Part shown: positions 22,561 to 35,690 of the stretch, one piece after another
How the letters are laid out: each line of letters starts with the position of its first letter
Numbering within the stretch: the stretch's first letter is position 1
NCBI RefSeq assembly: GCF_001640805.2
Contig: NC_066833.1
Coordinates: 17,790,553 to 17,854,552 of the forward strand
Direction: 5' to 3'
DNA from: Lates calcarifer
Taxonomy: Eukaryota; Chordata; Actinopteri; Centropomidae
DNA: 64,000 nt
Notes under the pieces: model-generated
What the model saw: only the letters and a program-made list of their open reading frames with translations
Database searches by the model: none
What the model was told of the DNA's origin: nothing
Translations under genes and position numbers: made by a program

Positions 22561-24250
22561 GGACATTAGCCTGTTGGCACTGCTGTGTTGTGACTGAGCG
22601 CCAGATAGTCCTTTACAGGGATATTCCCTGTTGCCAACCATAATTAATTGCTTTACAGTCTTCGAGGCCATAATGCTCATCAGTTATTAATTAGAAATTC
22701 ATTTCACTGAATAAATAATGCTCATGATTGATGATGAAACTTGTAATTAGGTTCTTGGAGTAATGCACAGGGGAGAGAGCCTTTACACTTGAATCCAGGC
22801 TATTAAATACTGCTCATTTAAGGGACTGCTATACCTCTTGTCATAAAGCTGGGCTGCCACAGTAGCATCTGGATTCAGGGAGCACCAACATAAGTTGTAA
22901 TTCACATAGGTTATGTTAGGCTACCTGCTTCAACAACAACTCGTGATCCGTCATGTTACTCTAAAAAACTAAACCATTCATTCCCCAGGCGTCAGGTTGG
23001 AGCAGCAATAACCTGTTATCAAGTTCAAAACAACAGCCTACAGTGTTCTCACCAAAATTAAAACAGATTAGGGTGCTATGTTACAAAAATGTCATGGTTC
23101 CCTTCAGGCATCATATAGCCTACAGTCTTTTTAAATGACGAGAGAGAACTGTGAAAACTCAAGCCATCTATGGCTCACTATTGATTTTACACAGAAGACC
23201 CAACCATTGTTGATAGCCTTTTTGATATATTTTCTTGCAACCACCAGTCCCCTTGGAGTTTTGTGGAAAATAAACCAGTCAATATACACCTATTAGGATT
23301 TCTTGATCTGAGCCCATAAACCTATAGTGTGCAGGGTTTCCGATGCTTATTGCATCATAATAGCAGGGAGACCAAAAGCTATTACTTTTGGAGGATAAAC
23401 TATCAACAATTTAATGGCTTTCTGTAATATTCTAGTTTTAGGCCAATTAACATGATTGACCAGCAGTAGAGAGGAAGGAGCACCATGACCCAACAAAAAC
23501 ACTGAGGGGAAAAAAAAAACAGCAGCTGATGATGGTGTAGCCTCATCAAGCAAGAATATTGTTACTGGTCCTTTTCACCTGTCATCACGGGTGGGAGTGA
23601 GCAATGGTAAGCCTCCCAACCCCATCCCCCAACCCTCCTTCCTTTTGCTAACCAGTATCTACCCTATTAGCAATTTATAATGGAGATCAAAAAGTAGTCA
23701 GTGGAGAATGAAGACAACTGTCTGCACCCATTCCTAATTGGCTTTATACTCTCTTTCTGATAAATGGGTTGCAACTACTATAGAGTCCTGTGGATTTTAT
23801 TGCCCTAATAGGACCCAGTAACTGGATTTACTAACAGATAGCGGGTCAAAAAGGACATAGAGAGCAAAAATGTTAATTAATATCAATAATGGCCAATTAT
23901 TAGTTTGACAGAGGGATCTAAGCTAGCTGTGTGCTCTAATGACTCTGAGCTAACTTGAAGGGAAACACTGGCAAATTAGCATAACTGTGTATGCGCACTC
24001 CATGGAGGTGCCCAGCAAACATCTGTTATGTTAGAAATTCAAATAGAATTCCTATTAGTAACCCTGGCTGTGGTTGCATAATCAGTCATTCTTCTCTGGC
24101 CATTTTGGAGGCACTAACAATGCCCCTGTGACTGGTGGAACTCCTCCCTTTGGGCTTTCCAATCAAATCTGGCCCCATGTGGACCAGGTCCTAACAACAG
24201 ACGAGGTAGTGTGGACTTCTGAGGGGAGCTTTGTGCTCTGACAGGGGCTC
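22560..24250. promoter_or_regulatory. Strong enhancer-like block in the desert
   Basis: Two unique sub-blocks, about 22600-22900 and 23640-24190, are free of repeats and dense in homeodomain words: AATTAATTGC, CAGTTATTAATTAG, GTTAATTAATATCAATAATG, CCAATTATTAG. They have no coding potential. Together with the position 3' of lnpk they resemble HoxD-side regulatory islands. Conservation is untested. Confidence 0.35.
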
Positions 24251-25439
24251 AATCTATCCACCCATGACACATGACTGAAGAAAGAAAAACTGTTTTTTTA
24301 TTTGAATACAGCAGATACCAGTTAAGGAATTAATGTTGAAATATAGTTTTCTGACCTGCTGGGATACAGCTGGTTATTTTCCTGCATCTATTGTGTGTTC
24401 GTAGCCAGTGTAATTGGAGGCATTGAACTGTTTGCAAGTCGTATTTATGCTATTAATTTTACTTCAATACTGAATAAATACATATTATGAATGAAGATAG
24501 TAAACAGGGGTTTATTACTTCATACTGAGATCATCTGAAGAGAGAGTCTTCTTTAGGATATTGAAAACAAAAAATATTCTGCTATGGAATTGATTTTCTA
24601 TTTGGAGCAAATAATGCTAGTTCTCACTGCCTTATGGGAATTACAGCTACTACTACAGCTGTATAGATGCCAGCGGGCATCTTGCATTTGTTCTTGAAGG
24701 AGCACTTCCTTTGTAATCAATGGCTGCTGTTACACAGAATAAATGCATCCACAGACAAAAATAACCAATACACAAGATCCATCTTGAATGTTTGCATACA
24801 TTGCCATAGCATAAAAATGAAATCCAGTTATACCATGGACATTATTGAGTTGCCTTTTGGCTGCTGGGTTTAGCCTATTCTTCTATACCAGTATAGTGAA
24901 AATGATGTGAAGACGAGGGCTGATGGCTTTCATGGGCCTTGTTTTTCTGTCTGCTACCTCAACAATACACTTCCCCAGCACTGATAATCACTGACATCTA
25001 AAACATATTTTGAATATTGAATATCTTGAGGAATTACAGTAGAAGTAAACTGCTCATTGCCCCTCTCCCACAGTGAATAATAAATAAATAAAATACCTTG
25101 TTCTTGACCACAGCAAGACAACTTATAGTCTAACTTGGCTTAAGTACTTTTTTTTTTTTTTTTTTTTACCTCACCCAGCCTTTATTAATGTGCTCCAGTG
25201 TGGGACATGCTCTATGAGGTTATGTCATTATGAAGTATTTGTCTTATCATTGTTTTTTTTCTCTGTCACCCACTGTGGGGACTGCATGTCTAAGAAGAAT
25301 TGCCAATAATATAATGTATAAATACCTTCTGTATATTGTATGGATATAATTCCCAGCCTGCCTGACAAGGGTCGGAAACTTGTGCTCAGTTTAATGTCAC
25401 TGCATTAATTCTTAAAGTAATACCACCCCTTGCTATCTG
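24251..25439. other. Desert filler with a poly-T tract
   Basis: AT-rich unique sequence with an 18-base T run near 25149-25167 and no recognised gene or repeat family. Confidence 0.5.
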
Positions 25440-26400
25440 CGAAATAGTGTGGGACTGCTGTCATGACTTACAACTCGATGTGACCTTCTCTGTTATAATC
25501 TGAGCATGTAATTCCCTCTAGTGTAATGTCATGTTTGATCAGAGGAGCTACCAGTGTCCTGATCTCAGCAGTGCACAGCAGGAGGTGTGGCGAGTCAAAT
25601 GGACAACCAGAGGTTCCCCTTAAGGGCAAAACTGACGTTGTCTGCATATTCCACCCTCACTGTGGCTCAGCTTTGTGGGAATATTTAATATATTCAAAAT
25701 AAGTAATTCTGGAGCCATCATCAGTTATTGTCTGTGTGGTGTTGTGATGATTTGACTGATGATGTGACACTTTAATGAGGAGGTGAACACATGAAATCAA
25801 AATTAAAATTAGCGTTTGGAGAAAAAATATTGCAAACTAACATCATCAATTTTTTGGGCATTGAAGTTCTCATTTTTTATTGACTTGTTTGGTTTTGTTC
25901 TGGCTTGTTTGTTTTTTTTTAACTGAAAGTCAATTTTTCTTATTTGAATTAATATCTGCGTCCTGAAATAATATCTGTTTGTTAATAAAAAAACAACATA
26001 TGTTTGGTGCACAGTGCTGCATCCAACAGATTTGGGTACAGTATACATGAGTGGGCGACTCCGTGATTGTATATATGGAATAGCTTCAGCTTTACGCTCC
26101 TCTCAATTCCACGGCCTCCGGTGTATAAATTTAGTTGATGGTTTTCGTTTCTCTTTCTTAATTCATTGCAGTCGGATTCCTCTTTGATGCAGTTCTGTTG
26201 TCCCCCAAACAATTGAAGTGGAGACAATGGAGGCATAATGATAGATCCGTGTACCCACCATCTGTAAGAGCAGCTGCTCCCTTGCATCTGTACAATATGC
26301 TGGAGCGGGGAGCCTCAGTAATCTGCATAATAAGGAGAGGGCTTATCTCAGTCTAGTTAATAATCACAAGCAATCGATGCACTTCATTCCCTCACTCCTG
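25440..26400. promoter_or_regulatory. Enhancer-like unique block
   Basis: The part from about 26050 to 26370 is base-balanced and unique, with CpG sites and the words AATCTGCATAATAAGG, TAGTTAATAATCACAAG and AATCGATG. Overlapping antisense frames (25809-26048, 25982-26287) are not convincing proteins. Confidence 0.3.
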
Positions 26401-27639
26401 ACTGATGAAAAAAGCAGCAAAGTTTTGGTATGTTTGCTGTATCCTCAAGATAGTCAGAGGTCACGGTGTAATGCCAAGCTGTTGATTTTGCCTAGAGCTA
26501 CAGATTTAGTCTGCACTCAATTTCATCTTTTCATGAATACCATAATTACAGCAGGACGCTCTGAGTTATCATACTGCCTCTCCCCTTCTCACTCCCTTAT
26601 AGGGTTTATAGCCTCTGTAGCAATACTGCACCTCATATCAGAATTGGGCATATGACTCAAAGTCTGTGATAAACACATAGCTCGTGTAGTGTTGATAAGA
26701 GTCGCACCTTATAAGCAATACTCTCACACCGACTAGAAGATTGGCCCCGTAAAACACTAAAAAATTCATTGGAAATTTAACCTCCTGTCTGAAACGCCTT
26801 CTTAGACACTACTGTGTCTGCATGTGGCCATAACACAACTGTAGCAAGTTGTTTTCTACAGGGCCTCAAATTGAGAATATATGTGTTTTTCTGTCCACAA
26901 AGTTACTGGTTTATTTATGAGAGTGTAGGCATAATATTCATTACTTACAGGTTTGTTGTTTTTTAAATTACCAAGTATCTGCGTGGATTAGGAGGGGCAG
27001 AAATGTTGCTGTGAATTTAAACAGTTTTCAGAGGAGTAAGTGCTGATTTGACTATGAACATTTCTATTCAACTGGAGGGTTTGAAAGTCAGTGTTTGGCT
27101 TTAATACTTGTTGACAGTCTCAGAGTGCACAATCTATCCATTGAATGGGCTTTTTGTGTGTTGTCCATATATGACATTGAACATTTCTCCATGCGATTTA
27201 ATAAATGCCTCTGGGTTTTGAGAATCAGTATGTTATTATTTTCTTAAACAAACCCCTATTTATTACACTTGGTAATGGCTCCTAAGCAGGCACTAAATTG
27301 ATTGGTTAGAAAGTATACAATAATATTGATCAGCAAAGTCTCCCCTTGGTATTCTCTTGTTAAATATGCTTATTAAATCAAGTCTATTTAATACTCTGCT
27401 GTGTGAAAGTAAAATATACCAAAAATGAATTTGCTTTGATTTTTCATATTCTTTGGTTAAAATACTGTGGGAACAGTTTGTATCTTAGAAGCTGTACTGT
27501 GTATATTTTAACAAAGGCATTTTAATTTATGGTGGATTTTCATTTTTTATCATTAAAATCTCTTTGTTTATAAATTTGTTACATAAATGAAACTACACAT
27601 TTTTTTAAGAATGAATGGATTTTCACATAGTCAGGAGTA
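26401..27639. other. Desert filler
   Basis: Unique, increasingly AT-rich sequence. The frame at 26377-26655 is a chance open frame by appearance. No repeat family was recognised. Confidence 0.45.
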
Positions 27640-28030
27640 TGTATACTGTGCCTTAAAAATTGCCAACTGCTTCCCATGGTTCCTGATCCTCCTAATTAAG
27701 CATGCATGATGTTTCTTTCCCAGCTGCTAGGCTGCTGAAATGCACAAGGCAGGTGTATTGAGCCCCCCAGTGAGGCCCGAGAATGAGAACTGTATACGTA
27801 CAAGTGCAGGTGTGACATGTTAGGAGGAGTCCAGGTGCTTATTGAGTTATCAGAGGCAGCCGCCGCACGTTTGATTTATCATCTGGGGTTTAGCATTGCC
27901 ATATCAGGAACGGCTATATATCAGACAACAAAATAAAATGTTCAGAAAATTACCCGCTGGAGCGCTGCAGTCGTGATAACTTACATCGAGCCCACTGTCG
28001 GATGTAGTGTGGCACCTACTGACACTTCAT
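27640..28030. promoter_or_regulatory. Enhancer-like unique block
   Basis: Unusually GC- and CpG-rich for the desert, with E-box-like (CAGGTG), homeodomain-like (CCTAATTAAGCATG) and GTTTGATTTATCATC words and no open frame. Candidate conserved element. Confidence 0.3.
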
Positions 28031-29899
28031 GTGAAAAATTGACAATGCTTATTGAACGTGTATAGTGACAATACACACTAAATCATGAATGCAAAGCCTT
28101 TAGCCAAGACAAAGATTCACCTTGAATTCACCCTTTAAGTGTTATGATTTGTCACTGATTTGTGGTTTATAGTTTGTTTGCCTGCACTTGAATCAAATGG
28201 CAAAGTTACAGCAGTGCTTCACTAGGACACAGGTCTTACTGAGAGTATTAAGACCAATTACAGCATGTTTGAATATCTCATAAACTGCATTCATTAGTAC
28301 TAGTTTTCAGGTACTCATATACAATGTGTGCTCTCTGACAGGAATGCTGCGCTTACCTCTGCATTCTTGAGAACCTTATACTCAGAATGAGCCAGCCAGT
28401 CTCTATGAGCACATAAAAGGTACCCAGATTTATGGGGAGGTTTTTATCCTAGACTCAGGCACCATCTGATAAACAAGCACTCTTTGCTTGAGGCTAAATA
28501 ATACTCTTTGAGGTCCTGATTTACAATGCTGTGAAGGATCCATTTGTGGTTCAGCTCTGAGGCACGCACCTCTGTGATTGGTCATCCGTAAGCTCAAAAT
28601 TTGGGCTCAGATCTACAGCTCACGAGCTTGAGGATTTCTAAATGGACAAATGCATAAATGATGGTAGGTTTTTATTCAGAGTTAATAGATGAAGAGAAAT
28701 GAACTTTTCAGAGATGTAAAAACACTCTTAGATTTAACAAAATCCTCCCCAATTCCCTCTGATTGAGGCTAAAACTAAGGCAGCGTGCAGCCAATCTAAT
28801 ATTCTTGGCTTTTTAAAAGGGAACTCATTGGGGTATTGGTCCACTACATGGATTCCTAAGAGATCTGATTAAAGGGAAATCCCTCAATGTTTTACCCTCA
28901 CCTTCTCCATTATAAATCAGATGCACATTGCAACTGCCTAAATTCATCTAACATTGCCTTGCTTGACACAGGAAAAAACAAGTTTCCAGTGAAGGGGGAT
29001 AGGCGCTCCAAATACTAATTATTTTTTTCTAGAACTTCGTTCTTGGTCTGAATACTGTAGTTAATCCTTTTGATGCATGAATGGATTTTTTTTTTTTAAA
29101 GATGAAAACCATTTTAGCAACATTTAAGTCACATAGTTAATAATATCTTTTAATGTGGCATAATCAAAGTATTTATTAAAAATTATGTACATATTCACAC
29201 TGGCATGCTCACCAATGCTTGAATGAAAGACCAAGCATTATGAGGCGTACTGTATATCATGACAGTATCAACTAATCATGTAATGAAGTGCATGGACCCG
29301 GTGTTATGACACACAGCAGTGCACTACTGTGAAATAAATTCAAGTAGTTGTGAGAAAAATCAAAAAGAAGAACAAGCAAATTCTCCATTGCTGACATGCA
29401 CAGTTTACAAGTTCTCTGTACAAGATAGAAAGTTCTGTAACTTGGATATTAACCAGTGAATTAACTGCTAATGATAACATCAAGTTTCATTAATAAGACC
29501 AACCAAAAGTTTTCTTTTATAGCATTTTATGTTTTATTCTGGTGAAATCAAACATTTTAACAGCAGAACTGGGGCTTTGCTGTTACAAATGTTTTGTGAA
29601 TTGTAATAAGCCTTGTAGTGAATTGCAAAAGAGCAGAGCCCAACCTATATTTATCACAATCCTCTCAAGTTGCAGCCTATACATCAGGCTCTCCATTTAC
29701 AGACCTTAACTTTAAAACCTCACACCTCTCCCAAGATATATTTATCCTCATATCAAATGTCACAAGCATGGCTTTTCTCCTTCATCTGCCTCGTTTAGCT
29801 GCAGTTGTTAAATCAAGTTCAACACCTGAGCAAAAACAACTAACTGGACAATTTCTAGCTTGTTTGTTTGGTGGTTTATAGAAATTAAACGTTGTCATT
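28031..29899. other. Desert with a moderate unique block
   Basis: 28340-28960 is moderately base-balanced and unique. 28961-29900 is AT-rich filler with an open frame at 29618-29881 that has no recognised similarity. Confidence 0.35.
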
Positions 29900-30870
29900 G
29901 CCGTTCAAATAAATCTGTTTTTAGCCCTGTCTTTTATTCGATGTTTATGGGGTTGTGAGGAGGCCATGACATTGTTGGGTCATATTTTGACACATTAATT
30001 GGACTAAGGGCTTTTCATCACAGCTGTTGGGAAATTAAGAGGAGATTGAAAGCCCCTGATGTCTTGTAATTACTGTTTCATGTTGTGTAGCCTCACTTAC
30101 GAACAGCAGCTCTCTCCGATAAATGGGCAGTAAAAGCAATAATAGGGCAACTACCATACAAAAGAGTTAAGAGGGAAACGGCTCCTTTTTCTATGAAAAG
30201 TTGAGGCAAGGAGAAAGCAATTCACTTTACGTTAGTTACAAATTAGGACAAAGTAATCTTTTTATCCTCCATCCAATTCAATAGTAGTAAAGTCAGAATA
30301 GAATTAGATGGTTAACTCTGGTGTGACCACAATCAAGTATTAGCACAATTAATTTCACAATATTTGGCACTGTAACAGGATGCTTAGCAAAGGAAATGTT
30401 CCGCCCACTGTATTTCAGGCCATGTTCCACAGAAGAGGAGGTGGGGGCTGCATTCAAAACAAACCGCTGTCCCTGATATCAGCTGGTTAATCCTCTCCTT
30501 TTAGTGGCTTTATTGGTTCATTCAAGAGGGTCTGTTGACATTCCCCTTGCCCTGTTAAAAGGCGACTGCATCTCAAGTGAAATCTGGAGTGTTCTTTACA
30601 CAGGCGGGGAGCCCCATGTGGCTCCTGCCTCCCAGTGGGCCTGTGATTTTCCTGCTTTAAGTGTCTACTGTCAACACTAATTTGTCCCACTCCTCCTCCG
30701 CCCCCTCTGGAGGGGAGGGGGGATGCTCTCCTAAAGTTTTAATAAAAGATCAGCTATAACTCCCTGTTTTCTGGGGGTGAGACAAAAGCTTTAAAAGCCA
30801 CAGAGGCAATAAGATGCCAGGTAATGATTACAAGGCTTGAACAGAGGCAGTTACCAATACCACATACTGT
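29900..30870. promoter_or_regulatory. Enhancer-like unique blocks
   Basis: 29930-30240 and 30370-30870 are repeat-free with homeodomain cores (ACATTAATTGGAC, CTTGTAATTACTG, AGCACAATTAATTTC). A GC-rich centre at 30690-30722 holds the hairpin CCCCTC-TG-GAGGGG. No coding potential. Confidence 0.33.
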
Positions 30871-32600
30871 TTTACACAGCACACTGCAAGTGTATGCTGC
30901 AGCTAAAGGCTGTCTCCTTTACAGCAGTCATCCACAAATCAGAGATGTAGTCTCACAGTCTTAAATTAGTAGATATGAAAAGCAACATTGTGGTTTTTCT
31001 TTTTTAAAAGCTTACTGGACTACACACAGATCACATGAAAAAAGAACTTAATATGGTTTGAAGTCACAAATGTTGCAGCTGTTTGGTGTTTGTTGTTCCA
31101 AAAACACAGGGGAATGATTTAGTCGTATAGCGTGTTAAAATTTATATCAGATGCAACTCATTTTTTGGATCATTTGTACTGATAATATAAACCAATTCTC
31201 AAATGATGTTTGTTTGAAGAACTTTGTTTAAAAGTTATAGTTTAATTCTGCACTTTATTTACTCTGTGTGACTGCATGTGTCTCTTGCCACTGTATGTGG
31301 CTTAATGCAAACTGAAAATGTGTCGTAGCCCAGTAAACCCCTTTGTGCGTTTTCATTTATCCGTTTTGCTTCAGGATTAATAAGAGCAACATGATTGCAA
31401 ATAATAGTTTCTGACATGTTTTGCTTGAATACCATTTCAGAGCTCGACAAAGTAAATTGCTTCATTTCATTTATCTGCCTTTGATGTCTAAAGGAAAATC
31501 AATGAAAAAAGTAATTTCTCTCCTGCCATTTAACCAAATTCCCATCTGCCTGAATGATAGGTCCCTGTGAAAGCAGTCAGGAGACTTTCTTTTCAATTAT
31601 CCCTGACTTGTTTACATAGTGTTTTGTTCACTGGACTAGATGTGAACATACAAATCTCATATGGGTTCTGCTGTTATTGAGGAAGCTTAATACAATTTCT
31701 TTTCTAAGGTAGGCAAGAACCATGTAGGAAATTGTTCAATATCTCAGTCGAAGCCCAATTTTCACTGCATTGTTTTGTCGCACAGTGTATTGTGGGGTTA
31801 TGGTAATGTAATATGCATAATTCATACACCTAGGGCCCCCTCCTAATTTTTGATTCTGCTGTCCTGCCTGTTCATCTGAAGCTGAATTAATGCTACATTG
31901 TCCATTAGGCGGCCATAACACAGGGCAATACTGTCACACACTGTGGTTGAACTAAAATTCCCTTGAGGCAAATGGTATTCCTCATTTTTCCATTTTTGTA
32001 TACAGGCTATGCAAGAATTGCTTTGCAAAACACCACATTTCTCATTTTGGGTCAAGACTGATATGTTTTTAGACTGATGTTGAGATAATAATCCTGGGTG
32101 GTAATTGGAAACTGCATTTTTACAAGGAACTGAGTGTATGGTGATTGTTGTTTTTTTTTTTTTTTTTGTATTATCCAGAGTGAGAATTTTGCTTTGCTTT
32201 CTGTGTGCTTTAGCTTGCACGATTCTCAGGTGGATCAGTGGCTGTGAGAGCACAAAGAGAAAGCGTTAGATGTGGCTTGTTATCCTCTCCAGGGTTCACT
32301 TAGAGAGCCCCAGACTGCTGCAGTTGTGACCTTCATAAGGCACTGTCTCCCTGCTGGGAACACACACACACACACCAAGCACATCCACTCCACAGCCGGC
32401 ACTCATTGGGTCATGATGGGGCTAAGCAGCCCCATTAAAGCATGCTCATCTAGGCTGGGATCACGTGCACAAAGCGTAGAGATGGACCATAGCCAAAAGG
32501 TCTTGGGCCTGTGGTTTCTAGATCCACAGCCAAAATGTACTGTACTTAAATCTGCAGGAAGGAGTTTTAGAGTCACAAAATACAGTAAATGAATGCCCTT
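30871..32600. promoter_or_regulatory. Mixed block with unique core at 31720-32000
   Basis: 31720-32000 and 32220-32480 are unique and balanced, with AATATGCATAATTCATAC and GCTGAATTAATGC. Between them lies a T run at about 32150-32167 and a short ACAC tract at 32361. The 106-residue + frame at 32272-32592 crosses the ACAC tract and is judged chance. Confidence 0.28.
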
Positions 32601-34099
32601 TTTTATGTACGCTATATCTGTGTCATCTTTTCCTCAGGATACCATTCTTGTGATGTTTCAGGCTGTGCTCAGTGTATTATAAATCCATTTTTTGGACATG
32701 CTGTGGTCAGTTTAATGATCATTATGTGGCTCAGATGGAAAAACAAGGGAATAAGGTGAATCAATGATCGATTTTACAATGTGACTTGATTCATGGGTAG
32801 TGCTGTGATAAATGGCCATCTTATCGAGCTTGAGGGTAACTGTTGTGAAATAAATTTGTATGTTGTGAGAGAGAACTCATAAGATAGTGCTTTTGGCTTT
32901 GCTTTGAGTGTTTCATTAGTTAGTCAGTCTTAAAAACCCGCAACATCCTGCTCAAGACAACATACTGTGTTAGCTAATGACGACAGATTATACAGCAACT
33001 ATTTCAGATATTCATTATGGAACTGCTACTGCATCTGTACCCTCCAAAATTTTTTGAAATCCAGATTTTAAATCCCCGAGCACCACATCACCCAGTGTTT
33101 TTTTTCTTCTTAATTTAATTAGTCAGATGAGATACAGAATTGCCTTTTTTAGTGTGGTATGTAGCTTCTGTGCCATCTCTGTATGAATGCGGGCATGTAT
33201 AATATCAAGCAGAGGATCTGTCTTTGATTCCGGCTGATGGGAGGGGGGGGGCGAGCTTCACCTAAAGGTACTGAAGCAAAGAAATAATGGTATACTACAC
33301 TGCTTGTGAAAAGCAATAGGAGAACGGAGGGGGGTTCACATTAAAAGTGTCTCTCTAGGTAGCTGACATGACGCGACTAGTCAGACGTAAATAATGACAG
33401 ACGGAAACTATCATGAGGTCTGTGAAGCATCCGCATGCTGCCATCATTTTCTGTCTAACCTTGCATTGCCAGCAGCTCACCAGCTCTTGAGATCATTTAA
33501 AAAGCAGACTAACGATGCTGCCAGACCTCACACCAGTCACAAGGATTTGCATGAGTTTAGATTAGCTAAATAGATTTTTATTTCAACCATGGGTAATTTC
33601 TTTTTTTCCTGCAAAAGCGACTTTTGCGCTGATTTGCTGTTATTTAAATTCATATATAATTCACAATAATTCATGTAAAGTATAGCTTTTAATCCCATAA
33701 TTTTTTAAGGGTTTTCTTACGCTGTTTTGGAGAGAAGTCTGTGTGTTTGTGTTGCTTTTCTGCTACATGTATGTTTGCCAAACTACTGCTGATGAGGAAA
33801 ATAGGGATCATTTTTCTCTTTAAGTGAATATGTCACTTTCTGAGTGAGGGTAAAATGATGATACAAGAGGACTAAAAGTTAATATCAATTCATTGAATGA
33901 CCTGGTGCTTCCATGGGTTTGCTTTTTAATTATATTCTGTTCATATGACATACAGTTGCTTTACTACCTGTAAATCAAATTTAAATCAGGTACCACAAAG
34001 CGTACAATTGAGAAAGATGAGCCTAATTCTCAAATGTTTATTTTTGCATTGCATTGCAAGAGACGAGCAAAGTCATTTAGTGTGGGCAGAAGGCTTTTC
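32601..34099. other. Desert; unique core at 33200-33640
   Basis: The centre contains a G run (33240-33251), CpG-bearing words such as ATGACGCGACTAG and GACGGAAAC, and GATTAGCTAAATAG. The rest is AT-rich filler. Confidence 0.3.
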
Positions 34100-35279
34100 T
34101 TTACACTGATGCACCAACCCGTGACATGTCTAAAATAACATTTCTATAATTGTCCTGTGGCTGGAACACCTAGTGTTTTTATATATCTGACGAGGTCATT
34201 CATTTCTAGCTTCAACCAGCAAGCACAAGACCATATGTCATGCAGAGAGTATGTGTAAGATACGTTGCATTTAAGTGATATGAGAAATAATTTGAATATC
34301 TGCATAGACTCTAATTTATTGTCCCAGCTCACCAGTTCCTTACTAGAGGACAATAACAATGCAAAACAAGAGCCCATTCTGCTATATAATTAAAATCATC
34401 TTTGGGGACATGTTTTGCTCTGCACACAAAATTTGAAACTTAAAAAATGGCATGGTAATGTATTTGCATAATATAACAATGAGCCCCACTCAACAAATTT
34501 ATTAGTCTAGATTCTGAAAAAGCCATGGCAAAGCAACTTGCATACTATAATTGGCATCTTGTGGTTTGCTTTCCTGAGGAGAAAGTGAATTTTATATGCT
34601 TTTATAATAAATAGCATATTTAAGCACCCAGGAAATCACTGCAAGACATCCATCCTACATCGTTTCATTTATTCTAGTGTGTTTAATTAAAGCTAGGAAA
34701 CTACATGCAATTTGTGTTTGAACAGTGTCTAATGTCTGAGACTGGTTATTAGATATTAAATTGATGCATAATTCAGGCAATTAAGAAAGTAATCACACAA
34801 AGTAATGTAATGGAAGTTAATTATTACTGCATAAGCAAACAGTTCATCAATGCTAGTTAACGCTGTGACTGCATCCCTAATATGCTCACCAAGCACGGAA
34901 ATTCCTCTCCCTCAATGTTTTGATGTGCTGATTAAACATTGTAGAGGCAGATTAGTGAAGAAAGGAAGCAGAGCCCTCTCACCTCTCCTGTTCCTGAGCG
35001 ACAGGGTTCAGTGTGTTATCGCAGGCAGGGGGGGTTGGGGGTGGGGGGGCACCTCATACCCGGTGCCTCTTCAAGCGCCAAAAAATGACGAGGAAGATTG
35101 TTTTAGTACAGTCAAGTCCATTCTACACTCATGTCACAGGTAGCGTGACTGACTGCCACGACGACCCCCCTTCCCTCTCTCGCAACAATTTCAGTTTTTA
35201 CCATATGTGTCTTTTCTTTCTTTCTCTCTTGTTTTTCGCTCTATTTACTATAAGTACAAACTAACAGGAAAACCTTAAG
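34100..35279. promoter_or_regulatory. Homeodomain-rich block with G-rich tract
   Basis: 34410-34990 is unique and full of TAAT words (GTTTAATTAAAGC, AAGTTAATTATTAC, GATGCATAATTC). A guanine-rich stretch at 35028-35049 has runs of 7, 5 and 7 G and could form a quadruplex. The two frames at 34850-35143 and 35013-35264 overlap in different frames across it and look like chance. Confidence 0.3.
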
Positions 35280-35690
35280 TGAACTGTCTTAAAGGGGCGC
35301 TCCACCAATATTACAAAAAACACAGTCCAGATGACATCATCAGGGTCATTTTTTCATTTTGGGCATGCAGACAACAAATTTATAATTCAGAGCCTGCACT
35401 GCAGACTGGAGGAGTGGAGTTTGAAAAATTTGTAGATTTGGTAAATTGTTTAATCTGTCTCTTACAAGTTCCCCCTCTTTACAGAAATACTTTCCTTTTA
35501 TATCATTGGGCTTTGATCTCTCTCTCTCTCTCTATCTTTCTATCTATCTATCTATCTATGGTTTGAGGAATATACAGTGTGACCCTGTGTACCAGTCATT
35601 TGACTTGTGCAAAACAAAAAGCTCAGTGACAACACCGCCCTTTCCTCTGCGGGTTCAAAGACCCAAAATCACATAAAACGAATAACTGGG
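35280..35690. repeat. Probable teleost repeat plus TATC/TC microsatellite
   Basis: 35295-35460 begins 'ttaaaggggcgctccacca', which resembles a common fish repeat starting 'aaaggggcactccacc'. It is followed by a (TC)n and (TATC)n tract at 35517-35560. The repeat assignment is from memory and weak; the microsatellite is certain. Confidence 0.5.

Noticed and set aside
32272..32592. 106-residue + frame
   Set aside because: Passes through an ACAC tract (His-Thr repeats) and has no recognisable domain.
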